Shown here one piece after another: positions 45,086-56,476 of a stretch of 64,000 nt of DNA. Location: positions 319,945 to 383,944 of the forward strand of contig JXTB01000182.1 in the NCBI GenBank assembly GCA_002914805.1, given 5' to 3'. The DNA comes from Parasponia andersonii (taxonomy: Eukaryota > Streptophyta > Magnoliopsida > Rosales > Cannabaceae). Below the pieces are notes generated by a model that did not search any database, had not been told where the DNA came from, and saw only the letters and a program-made list of their open reading frames with translations. How positions within the stretch are numbered: the stretch's first letter is position 1; every line of letters begins with the position of its first letter. Both the position numbers and the translations under genes were made by a program.

Positions 45086-48000
45086 ATCTTGTTTTGACAT
45101 GTCTGAGTAACTCTTTGCCTAATCTTCTCTAATTTAAGTCCACGAAAAATGGTAATTCTTTGCCTTATTTATCTATATTTTTCAAGCAAGCCTTTGGCTT
45201 TTTGCCTTGTTGAGTTGTGAGACTGTTTCTGACTTCAAATCTGGTCTGAAGAAAGTTTTCGACAAGGCACGACTAAAAGATTCATTTTTTTTCAAAGAAA
45301 AAGAACTATTTATTAAATGCATTTGAAGTTGAACATAGCTTTTCCATTAAAGCTTATTTTTAGGGCTATCCATATGGTAACAAACCATAATATGCAGTTG
45401 GACCAAACCAGTTTTCACCTTAATATATTACGTGTTTAGTTAAGTCAATTTAGACCTTCAACTCAACTTCTCGATCTAACATATTACTAGACAGGTTTTG
45501 TTCAGATAAGTGTTCGTTTTGTACGTGCAATAAGTTGTGTTATATTATTATTATTTATTTACAATATTATTATTTTATTATGTAGTGTTTTCTTCTACAC
45601 ACGATGTAACTACGACTAGCTGTATAATTATTCAACACAACTTTAATCCTATAGGGCTTGTTCTAATAAAGAAATTAATAATAATAATTTCATGTTATAT
45701 AACTGTAAAAACATGGATGATACACCTAGATTTATTTATTAGCAAATACAAATGCATAAGAAATATTTGTCAAACTTCCCATAAATCTAAATAATAATTA
45801 AATTCTTCATACATTCATCTACATACATAGTATATCTTTTTTTTTTCCTCCTTTTTTTCTTTTTAAAGAGAATATGGATTGGGAAAACTAATTACGAATA
45901 TTTTACTTTTTAGTTTTTTGGAGAACAAATAGGAGGTTTGGATTTGGAATTTTTTAGAAGAACGTTAAAATTCGCAATAATAATGTCATCAGATATGTCC
46001 CTTTCCAACTGCACGCGTTTGGATACCAAGAAAATTCTAGAAAATTAGAAAGCAGGATACTTCCAAAATGACTATCTATAAATAACGCGTAAAATTTTTA
46101 TCAAAGTGGCGGCTAAGAAATATAGGTCAGTCTTCGTTTTGGAGATCGGAGTTCTCATGCATTAGCTAGTATTACTTGGTAGCTAGTAGTTGTCCTTAAC
46201 TGAAACTCCAGAATATATGAAGAAATATAATATATATACATTTTCTATATGAATGGGCCGGGAAGACTCGGAAAGATTTTGAATGAGAGATACTTTGTAA
46301 TTAGAAATTAGAATTACATGAGAGATATTTTTCCGCCCTTTCAAATCAACATTTTCTACCTAATTTGGCATTTTTTGACAAATACAAATGGATTTGTTTT
46401 TGTAAAAATCGATTTTTCGATGATATACAATCTTCCCAATATGACAAATAACAAATAACGCATTGATAATCAGTAGGGCAAAATGACTGTAGACCTAGAT
46501 TTATAGTAATTAAATCTTAAAACTTTTGCATAAATATAGAAAATTATTATTAAACAAGTAAAAAAATTGAAAATAAAAAGAGAAAAATTCTAGTTACCAG
46601 AGGGATATCAGCTCATGAGGATAGAAGTTTAGATTGGTAGAATTAATTACAATACGAGAAAGAGAGAGCATCCGAAGGAATAGAGCGGCTAAGATTTTGC
46701 AAGCAAATTGACTTGGAAAGTTAATTAGAGTTTACCTGTTAATTTTGCCTAAGATCTTAAATAAACCAACGGAAAATTTATAAAATCTAAACATTAGGAA
46801 AGCCGGAAGCCATAAATGTAATATTTTCAAAACTCATAAATTCAATGTTTAGAAAGCTACATCATTACCATTCCATATCTTTGACCAATCATTGTACTCA
46901 TATGTTAGGCAAATTAATTATCATAATATGTTTTGGGTTTGAAATTCCAGCTTATCGGCCGCTCTAAAATAGTTGTACACAACACATATAGTCATTTAGA
47001 ATCCATATTGTTATATTTAGAATTTCTAGTACAACTAGTGAAGTAAACAACTTGCAAAAGTAAGAACTTTCTTTTGTTCATGCATACAACTAATTATACA
47101 ACTTATTCCCTTTCGAGAGAGGGGGAAAAATAGTATATACAACTTAGTCGCTATCATTTATTCTTCTGATTGAACGAAAATAAGTACCCAGAAAAAACCA
47201 ACTTAAATTGGGTAGATGATTCTTGACTTGTTGCAAAAAGAATATGAATTAGAAATATGTGTATCCTATAAGTACTACTTTTAAACTTATTCACTAATTA
47301 TTTTTTAATTTCTTTCACTTTTCTGTTCAATTATATTTTTATACATATCTTGCAGTAGTTCACACCACAAACTGTGACAAAACAAATACCGCCGGTTTTA
47401 GAAGATTATATTTATCCACTCAAATAGTTAGCACGAACCTTAAATTCGAACGAAAAATTAGTATTTTCAACGTTAGTTAATAACGTGAGAAGCAGTAAAA
47501 ACTTATTTAGCTTTATTTTGGTCATTGATTTAAAAAACCATTGAGGTCAATTAGACTAAATAATTTTTTTTTATTTTTATCTTGAATCATGTGATTAGAA
47601 ATATATATATATATTTATATTCCTAGTCGTAGACTTCTAATTGTAGCATGCATGGGATACCATAGTGACTTTGTAAGAAAGACAAAATTCGTGGTCAATA
47701 CACAAGTTACCGAAGATTTTTCTCTTTTTTAATGACATCGAAGACTCTGACTTTAAATCTGTTTGCTTATGAACTTATTTATTGAGTCAATCGACACCCT
47801 GTACACAATAATCCAAAGCTCATATCTTCCAGGAAACTTCAGACGTCATAGCTAATTAAGCTATTTTCGGCTTACTACTAGAGCATTAGATCATCGTGAC
47901 ACAAGAGACCCCAAAAAGGATAATTGGAGTGAATATATAAATATATATCTTAATTTTCTTTTCTTTTTTTTCCTAATAGAAAAAAAAAAGAATATATCTA

Positions 48001-48984
48001 TTTTCAGTTTATATGCACTGAATCAAAACCGTATGTTAAAACAGCACCTCTCTAATTTTTTCGACGGGAAACAAAATGGTCACTACCTTGCATTGCATGT
48101 ATTATATCAGGGTTTTTATACCCAATGAGTCAACTAATAGTTTTATAGTGATAAAATTAAGCTGACTTTTTTTTCCTTAAATCTTATAGAAAATGGCCCT
48201 TAATGCCATGTCACTCGTGACATATCGAAGAATATATACCTAAATACCCTAATCAAAGTATAGACATATAAGTGTTTTAATCTTGCTCATTCATATTGTG
48301 GAAAATAAAAATTTGATTTAATAATAATAATTTAACTTGTGTATGTAGTTAAATGGTTTAAAATTTTTAACTTAAGTTGATCAAAGAATCAAGCTTGAAA
48401 AAGGATTTACATTAAAGATGTACTCAATGTGGATCGGTTCATACAGGACTTTGTGAGCCAATCAATATTCCGAAGAAAAAGTACTATACCGACTCAGTTC
48501 GACCCACATTAATATAGGTATGGGCTAGTCCAATACATATAATAGAGGATGGGTTGGGCTTCAGCAATAAGCGTATCAGCCCGGACTAGTAGGACTCACA
48601 TTAGGCCTATATTTAGTAATTTTATATATAATTTTAAATATATTTTTTAAATTTCAATTCATTTCCTAAACATTTAAATTATTTATAGTAAAATTATTAT
48701 TGAAACTTTACATTATAATTAGTTTAATAAATTATTGAATCCTAAGGAGAAAAAAAAAATACACTTAGGCCCATGTTTTAGACCATGTAAGCTCATATTT
48801 GATATTTTAAAGTATAGAATAATAATGAAATTAAGTTTATATTTTGTCTCGTATAGTCACGACCTACTTAGACATGATCCACTTAGGCCCGTATAGAATG
48901 TGGACTGGGCATATAGGCCGTGCTGGGCTCCTTGATAGGAATAAGAGCTGAATGTAGACCTGGTATAAAACTAATGTGGCAGTC
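45086..48984. other. AT-rich intergenic stretch
   Basis: No domain, RNA gene or repeat boundary recognised. The last 500 bp (about 48480-48960) carry several GGGCT/GGCCC-type words (AGGCCCGTATAG, GGCCGTGCTGGGC, ATGGGTTGGGCTTCAGC) that look like a decayed repeat, but I cannot assign a family. Confidence 0.4.
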
Positions 48985-49773
48985 GACTTTGTCACGACCC
49001 AAAACTCGGGACAGTGGCAGAAGGGGAATTTCACAAAAGTAGAAAATTACTTGATTTATTTGAAAAGTATCAAAAGTCCTAGTTTTTATAAAAACGGTCC
49101 ATATAAATAAAATAATCGAAATTCCATTCCGTGAACCACTCTCACAGTTCGTATATACCATTAAACATAGACTGAATAATAATTAAAAATCACGAAATCA
49201 CATAAAAGCCCAAACATCACCATCATCCACAACAAAAGTCAAATACCAGAATGGCATACATAAGTTCGCAGACAAAATAGAAAGCAGTAATTTTGGTTCA
49301 ATGCTAATACAAAACCCAAATAGTCTAAAGACTACGACAACAAACTCCTAGCATTACCAAGAGACGAACTGCAATCCAGATGATATCTTACTCCTCTTAG
49401 TCACCGAGATCGCACTGGACACCACCTGAGGAAGAAGGTAGGGGGGATGAGCATAAAATGCTCAGTAGGAAAAATAATTACCTCGATCGAAAATATTTTA
49501 GAGATGGGGAATTCCTGCATGGTTAGTTTAGTCCAAAACATCCATATATATAATCCAAACCGGAAATCCATATATATATATATATATATATATATGTAGC
49601 AGTGTAATCAAAACCATTTAATTTATATGCACCTGACACAAATCAACCCATATCCATGAACTCATATCCTCTCATCTGTGGAAACCCAGGATGCTGGCAC
49701 TAAGTATACCTAACAGCTTGCCTGATACCTAAGCCCATACCCGAAGGGGACACCCATGTGCCGCCTACCAAAC

Positions 49774-50256
49774 CTTCAACCTGACAAAAGCTTTTTCACT
49801 TTTGTGATCCCAAACAAATTTGACATCCTTCCTGGTCAACTTCGTCAAAGGCAAAACAATTCTCGAGAAATCTTGCATAAAACGACGGTAGTAGCCTACC
49901 AATCCAAGGAAACTACATACCTCCATCACATTTCTCGGTCTTTCCTATTCCAGGACAGCTTTGATCTTAGCGGGATCGACTAAAATACCTCCGTGAGAAA
50001 TCATATGACCCAAGAACTTCACTTCTGACATCCAAAAGTCACACTTCGATTTCTTGGCAGACAACTGATGATCTCTCAGGGTCTTAAGTAGTATCCCCAG
50101 ATGTTTGGCATGCTCTTCTTGAGTCTTAGAATATACCAGGATGTCATCGATGAACAAAACCACAAAACGGTCCAAAACCGGCCTAAAAATCTGATTCATG
50201 AGATCCATAAATGTTGCGGGAGCATTCGTCAAACCAAATGGCATCACCAGAAACTC
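49774..50256 (-). repeat. 483-bp copy of the chromovirus RT region inside its LTR
   Basis: This block matches 53710-54192 over its full 483 bp without gaps, and I see only one different base (near 49853). It encodes the RT stretch [20 protein letters not shown] to [12 protein letters not shown] and the start of the RNase H lead-in. The partner LTR (near 57254) has LTR sequence at this point instead. The copy is far less diverged than the two LTRs are from each other. Confidence 0.9.
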
Positions 50257-50989
50257 GGTAACTGAATTGCCTACGCCTGCCAAAAGGGGAGGTAATTAGA
50301 AGTAAGAAAATCCCGCGCGAGATTACGGACTTTCACCGACGATAGGGCATACAGCGCCACACTGTAAACCCACGATGCTAACACGGTGCTCATGTATGAT
50401 CCTATGACACGTGTAATACAGAACTGAAGTGTGAAAATAATCATGCTCTGGTTTTTCAGTAAAATCAGCATACTAGGTTTATATAGAAAAACGAGCAGCC
50501 TAATGGCCCTATTTTTAATATACCCAAAATAACCTGCACTCAGAAAATTCCTAGAGCAATACAGTATATATCTCATACAACCAATTCCTATCACAGATAT
50601 TCGAGAAGCCAAAAATCACATTTATTCTCATATGTTGCAGAAAATAAGCTTCATTTGAAAACAATATAAAACATAGGTAATTGAATCCCTACCTCACTCG
50701 AATAGCAATACCTCGCTATTGAATCCTCAAGGTGTCGTTGACGATCGCCCGGAGGGTCGGGAACCAATTCCAAGCCCTTGATCGTCCTCTTGTGAAAAAT
50801 CAACTTCTCACCGGAGCTTCAATTCCACAAATAGACCTCTTTGTTAAATTCCTAGCACCCAAAATAGTTAGGTTAGACATATAACTTGTCCAATTCGGGT
50901 CTGGGCCCACACTGGGATGGTGGCACGCAAAACGAGGCAAATCTCGACTGTCAGATCTCGATTTCTGTGTTGATCACCAAACAACACAA

Positions 50990-51039
50990 TGTATATATAT
51001 ATATATATATATATCTATATATATATATATATATATATC
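50990..51039. repeat. (TA)n microsatellite in the chromovirus 3' LTR
   Basis: Two TA runs of about 11 units each, separated by a single C-containing unit. The corresponding run in the 5' LTR (about 57990-58006) is much shorter, so it lengthened or shrank after insertion. Confidence 0.9.
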
Positions 51040-51673
51040 AAATTTCTCCATTTTCCGAATGCATTCCAACAATGAACCCAAAAACACAATCCAATGACCG
51101 GATCACAAACAACAATCATAAACTCGAAATGCCCAAAAATGGCAACTTTCAATCCGGGTAAAATGGGGTTGAGATATATATACCTTGATGATTCTTGAGA
51201 TGAGATGAATTCAACGGAACCGGTTGGAGGTCGAATGGTGGCCGGAATCGTCGCCGGCAACGAAAAAACCGATTCGGCCTCTTTGGAGATTTCTGGCGAT
51301 GCAGACGTCGGCAGTGGCTGGCGTGTGGCGGCAGAGCTTCGGCGCAGCCGGCGATCCTTCGCCGGTCAGTGGCACAGACAGACGGTGGCCGGAACACTCC
51401 CAGTGGTGGTCGGGCGTCGGCGGTTGAAAAATGCAGAGAGAAGAGAGAGAAATCGAGGAAGAAGAGAGAGAAGGAAAAGGACGGGGCACGTGGCCCTGTC
51501 TTATATAGCTATGCAATTTTTCAAAAAATTTTCAAAAATCTCTATCAATCTAGTCTCCCAAAAATTACAATTTAGTCCATCTGCACAAAAATTTTGCAAA
51601 TTAATCCTCCCAATATTTATCCGAAAAATTGGTAAATTATCCAAATTACCCTCCCAAAATCCGGGTTTTTACA

Positions 51674-51692
51674 TTCTCCCCTCCATAAAAGA
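51674..51692 (-). other. Polypurine tract of the chromovirus
   Basis: On the minus strand this reads TTTATGGAGGGGAGAA directly before the LTR start TGTAAAAACC. It identifies the left copy as the 3' LTR. Confidence 0.8.
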
Positions 51693-51719
51693 ATTTCGTC
51701 CCGAAATTCAAAGTACAAG

Positions 51720-52828
51720 TTAAGATTTATATTACAATACAACTTCTGACTGAAGGTCAAATAAATGAGGGTACTTCTCGTACATCTCTGTCTCGAGTTC
51801 CCAAGTAGCCTCGTCTTCCTTGTGATGTTCCTAAAGCACCTTGACAAGTGGGATCTCTCTATTACGAAGCACCTTCAACTCTCTAGCCAACAAATGAACA
51901 GGCTGCTCTTCAAGGGACACATCTTCTTGGATCAGTACATGCATATACTGAACAACATGAGATGAGTCCGGTGTGTACTTCTTCAATATAGACATGTTAA
52001 ACACATTATGCACGTGACCCAACTGTGCAAGTAGATTCAAGTGATACGCCACTGGTCCAATTCTTTTAGTGATCTGAAAGGGACCAATATACCTTGGAGC
52101 AAGCAACCCTTAATCTCAAATCTTGTCACACCTCGCCTTGGAGTCACTTTCAAGAGTACGGAATCATCAGTATCAAACTCTACCTCATGCCTCCTCAGGT
52201 CAGCATAACTCTTCTGGCGACTCTGAATCTCTTTGAGTCTCTCTTAGGTACCCTTGATCTTCTCAGTAGTCTCTTCAATCAACTCAGGTCTAAGAGTAAC
52301 ACGCTCTTCAGGCTTTGCCCAACACAAAGGCGATCTATACAGCCTCCCATATAATACCTCACATGGAGGCACGCCCACACTGGTCTAGTAACTGTTATTG
52401 TAAGCAAATTCCACTAAAGGAAGATGATCATTCCAGTTCCCACCAAAGTCCAGTATGCAACAACGTAGCATGTCCTCAAGAATCTGAATGGTCCTTTCAG
52501 ATTGACCATCTGACTCAGGATAGTGAGCTGTACTGATATCCAACTGCATACCAAACGCTTTTTGCAAGGCTCTCCAAAACTCAGAAGTGAACCTTGGATC
52601 TCTGTTAGATACTATGCTTGAAGGCACACTATGCAAGCATATGATACTCTCCACATACAGTCTACTGAGCTTAGTAAGAGAGTAGACCATCCGGATTGGT
52701 ATAAAGTGAGTACTCTTCATCAACCGATCGAATACCACCCAAATTGTGTCATTCTTCCTCAAGGTCTTCGGCAAACAAGTCACGAAGTCCATCGTGATCT
52801 TGTCCCATTTCCATTCCGGAATTAGCAA
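51720..52828 (-). pseudogene. pol: Integrase and chromodomain of the chromovirus (fossil)
   Basis: The integrase core at 52385-52828 shows WKWDKITMDFVTCLPKT, DTIWVVFDRLMKSTHFIPI, SNRDPRFTSEFW and STAHYPESDGQSERT, with the D-D-E pattern. The C-terminal domain at about 51940-52106 has LAPRYIGPFQITKRIGPVAY and HNVFNMSILKKY. A chromodomain tail follows at about 51740-51830 (HHKEDEATWELETEM), which in chromoviruses steers integration to marked chromatin. Broken in a few places. Confidence 0.87.
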
Positions 52829-53481
52829 CAGCTGAAGTAATCCAGCTGGTTTCTAGTGTTTAGCCTTGACTCGCTGACAAGTCAAACACTTAGCCACAAA
52901 AATAGTTACATCCTTCTTCATACTTTTCCACCAATACTGCCACTTCAAGTCCCGGTACATCTTGTTACTACCTGGATATACTGCGAACCTTTGTGGTAAG
53001 CCTCTATTAGAATGGTTTCTCGAAGATTAGGGTCATCAGCTACAGCCAACTTTCCACTGAAAAGTAAAAACCCTTCTCTATTAGTGCTCCAACCATCTAA
53101 CTACTCACCATTTTGAAGTCAATTCTAGATTGTCCTCAACTCTCTGTCTTGCCATTGACTCCGCTGGACAGTCTGGAGAAAAGATGGTGAAATCACAATG
53201 TTGCTCAAGTAATCAACCCCTTTATTATCGAAGTACTGCAAGTTGTAATCAGTAATCGCAACTGAGTTCTTCCAGTCTTCAAACACTAGTGCAACTAATG
53301 CACCATGAGACTTCCTACTCAGTGCATTAGCTACAACATTGGCCTTACCAGGATGATACTAAAGGTCGAAGTCATAATCCTCCATATACTCAACCCATCT
53401 TCGCTATCTCAAGTTCAAATCCTTCTGTGTAAAGAGATACTTCAAACTCTTGTGATCGGAGAATATGTCGAACTTCACACC

Positions 53482-55203
53482 CTACAAGTAACATCGCCAA
53501 ATCTTTAAGGCAAAGATCACTGCTGCAAGCTCCAGATCATGGGTGGGATAGTTCTTCTTATGTGGCTTCAACTGACGAAAAGCGTAAGCCACAATTCGAC
53601 CATTCTGCATCAAGACACATCCCAAACCCGTCTTCGAAGCATCGGTATACACCACATAAGGCTCGTTACTGTCAGGAACAGTAAGAATAGGTGTGGTGGT
53701 TAAACTCTGCTTCAACCTGACAAAAGCTTTTTCACTTTTGTGATCCCAAACAAATTTGACATCCTTCCTGGTCAACTTCGTCAAAGGCAAAGCAATTCTC
53801 GAGAAATCTTGCATAAAACGACGGTAGTAGCCTACCAATCCAAGGAAACTACATACCTCCATCACATTTCTCGGTCTTTCCTATTCCAGGACAGCTTTGA
53901 TCTTAGCGGGATCGACTAAAATACCTCCGTGAGAAATCATATGACCCAAGAACTTCACTTCTGACATCCAAAAGTCACACTTCGATTTCTTGGCAGACAA
54001 CTGATGATCTCTCAGGGTCTTAAGTAGTATCCCCAGATGTTTGGCATGCTCTTCTTGAGTCTTAGAATATACCAGGATGTCATCGATGAACAAAACCACA
54101 AAACGGTCCAAAACCGGCCTAAAAATCTGATTCATGAGATCCATAAATGTTGCGGGAGCATTCGTCAAACCAAATGGCATCACCAGAAACTCAAAGTGAC
54201 CATATCGAGTTCTGAATGTTGTCTTAAGTATATCATCCTCTCTTATCTTCAACTGATGATAACCGAATCTCAAATCGATCTTAGAAAAGAACCTTGAACC
54301 ACCGAGTTGATCAAACAACTCATCTATCCTTGGCAAAGGATACTTGTTCTTCACTGTCAACAAGTTCAACTTCCGGTAATCCATACAAAGTCTCAACGAA
54401 CCATCAGCTTTCTTCGCAAACAAAACAGAAGCACCCCAAGGAGAAGTGCAACTACGAATAAAGCCCTTAGAAAGCAAATCGTCCAACTGTTCTCTAAATT
54501 CTTCCATCTCAGCAGGTGCCATGCGATAGGCTGGAATGGAAACTTGCTGAGCTCCAGGAACTAGTCCAATATAAAACTCGATCTCCTTGTCTGGTGGTAA
54601 CCCCGATAAGTCTTCAGAAAACACCTCCGAATACTCACACACCACCAGAATCCATGGGTCTTGATTGTCTTTCCTCACCTCGCCATCCATGGTAAACAAG
54701 TTCCCATAATACTCAAGTTTCTTTCTTCCACCCATGCACGCTTTCAGAATAGGACTAGGCTTCAACGGACTCATCCCATCCTGATAGGTAATAGGATATC
54801 CATCACTAGGAAAAAGAGTCGCCTGCTTCGTATGATAGTCCACAACTACTCGATATTTCGACAACCAATCCATATCGAGTATTACGTCGTGCTGTCCCAT
54901 CAGCAATACAATCAAATCAGCAAGAAGATTCCTGTCACCAATCACAACCCGACAAGACTTACACATACTAGACACATCGGCTACTCCTCCCAAAAGTGTA
55001 CCCAATGTAAATACATAATCCAAATCAGAAAATTCGAACCCCAATAGTTGAGCAAACAAGGATATGAATAAATAGGATGCACTAGTATCAAACAAAACAT
55101 GTGCCCAAGAATGTGAAAGAAGGATAATATTGTCAACAACACCTCGGCCAGTACGATCCTGAGTGTCGTCTGCCCCAGTAAAAGCATAGGCTTGGCCAGT
55201 CAC
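53482..55203 (-). pseudogene. pol: Protease, reverse transcriptase and RNase H of the chromovirus (fossil)
   Basis: One open stretch (53881-55203) covers protease ([35 protein letters not shown]) and RT ([78 protein letters not shown], with the DD active site). The next (53482-53865) covers the RNase H lead-in and domain ([53 protein letters not shown]). Sequence style is chromovirus. Part of the RT is duplicated into the LTR at 49774-50256. Confidence 0.9.
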
Positions 55204-55463
55204 CTTCCCTTTCCTCTGACCAGGATGGCTACTACTAGATCCTGGACCACTACTGCTGTATCCGCGCGCACCTTGACTCCCTGAGGCCTGAAGAGTCTGA
55301 AAGTTCTGAGTAAAAACCTGAGGGCGGTACTGATGCTGATAAGGCTAAGGGGAAGTAAAATCTTGCGAAGCACCCTGTGACTGTTGTGGCCTTACTTGAG
55401 TGTTCTGATAAGAAGCATAACCGACTGGCTCCTCTGCGGTCCTCCCTGAGAAAGAGGAGATTT

Positions 55464-56402
55464 CTATAGGCAGTTGGGACACTCCTTCTTCCGATGACCT
55501 GGCTGGCCACAAAAAAAAAAAATATCTTCCATACGGACTATCTCTGCCAACCCTGAAAAACCACTACTGTTGGAGCTCCCACTGTTCGGAGTACCCTGGG
55601 CTGACCACTGCTCCTGGTTCCTTCTGGTGGCTTTCCTGTCATTACCTCTCTGCTGGTTCCTCCTGGAATCCAAACTTTCTTCGATGGCCTCTGCCCGCTG
55701 GGCAACCACTGTAATCTCAGGAAGAGTACGGAAGGTCTGAGTACCAATCCTGTTGAAAATATTCCGATTCAGATGACTCCTGAACTTGGCAACTCGGTAC
55801 TTCTTGCTCGTACCCGGTCTAAGATCAACACTTGCCAACTTAGTGAACTCTATCAGGTACTTATTCACCGTTCTATTACTATGAATCAATGTCTCAAATC
55901 GGTTCACAACTTTATCATGTTGATCCTCATTGGCATACTGGGCCATAAAAATCCACTCAAAGTCTTCCCAAGTCAAGCCCACTACATCTTGCATCCGTTC
56001 CACTGTCTTCCACCAACGAATAGCACTCCCCGTCAAACAGGTAATAGCAAACACAGCCCAAAACTCAACCGGAGTACCAAGGGCTCGAAAGTGCCTCTCC
56101 ATCTCATGCAACCAAACAATTGCCGTAAGAGCTTTTGGTCTACCATCAAACTGCCCTAGCTGGAGACGCATGAATCGTTAGAGATGATCAGCCAGATCCA
56201 ACTGATGTTCCCTCGGAGCTGGAGGCTGATAGCCTAGATTGCTCATCTGGATGAATGCCTGCTGCATTGCCTCGATCAGATGAGTGAAATCTAGACGAGG
56301 AGGTTCGGCACCCGGCCAATGTCTCGGAACTCTTCTAGGCATCCTTACTAGTCTAAAACAATATGCCAAACTGTTTGTGAGATAATGATGCATGCTTGTC
56401 AT
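55464..56402 (-). pseudogene. gag: Gag of the chromovirus (fossil)
   Basis: The start region (MPRRVPRHWPGAEPPRLDFT) lies just after the primer site. The gag core follows (WLHEMERHFRALGTPVEFW, AIRWWKTVERMQDVVGLTWE, FMAQYANEDQHDKVVNRFET, VNKYLIEFTKLASVDLRPG, KFRSHLNRNIFNRIGTQTFR). Next are a Gln/Arg/Ser-rich linker and a CCHC knuckle (FCGQPGHRKKECP) near 55475-55510. Protein that packages the RNA into particles. Fossil. Confidence 0.87.
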
Positions 56403-56454
56403 AAAAACAACTTTAATCTAGTTTAATGGTGATACGTCCGAGCAGTTAAACTCA

Positions 56455-56470
56455 AAGCTCTGATAACAAA
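56455..56470 (-). other. Primer-binding site of the chromovirus
   Basis: On the minus strand the sequence after the LTR reads TTTGTTATCAGAGCTTTGA. This resembles the TGGTATCAGAGC site complementary to initiator tRNA-Met that is usual for plant chromoviruses and copia elements. Confidence 0.65.
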
Positions 56471-56476
56471 AATTTC

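Larger units (their letters stand above)
48990..51673 (-). repeat. 3' LTR of the chromovirus, containing an RT segment
   Basis: 2684 bp against 2107 bp in its partner. Of the excess, 483 bp is a copy of the element's own RT region (49774-50256). Most of the rest is a stretch near 51160-51270 with no counterpart in the other LTR and a longer TA run. A TATA box (TATATAAG, 51500-51507, minus) followed by a CACGTG G-box (51487-51492) marks the likely LTR promoter, with a GC-rich leader beyond it. Confidence 0.88.

Noticed and set aside
45537-48880. Possible host gene in the AT-rich stretch
   Set aside because: Only short AT-driven frames without domains or splice-site structure.
51205-51723. Open frames in the GC-rich part of the chromovirus LTR
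   Set aside because: LTR leader sequence; frames are not kept in the partner LTR and show no domain.
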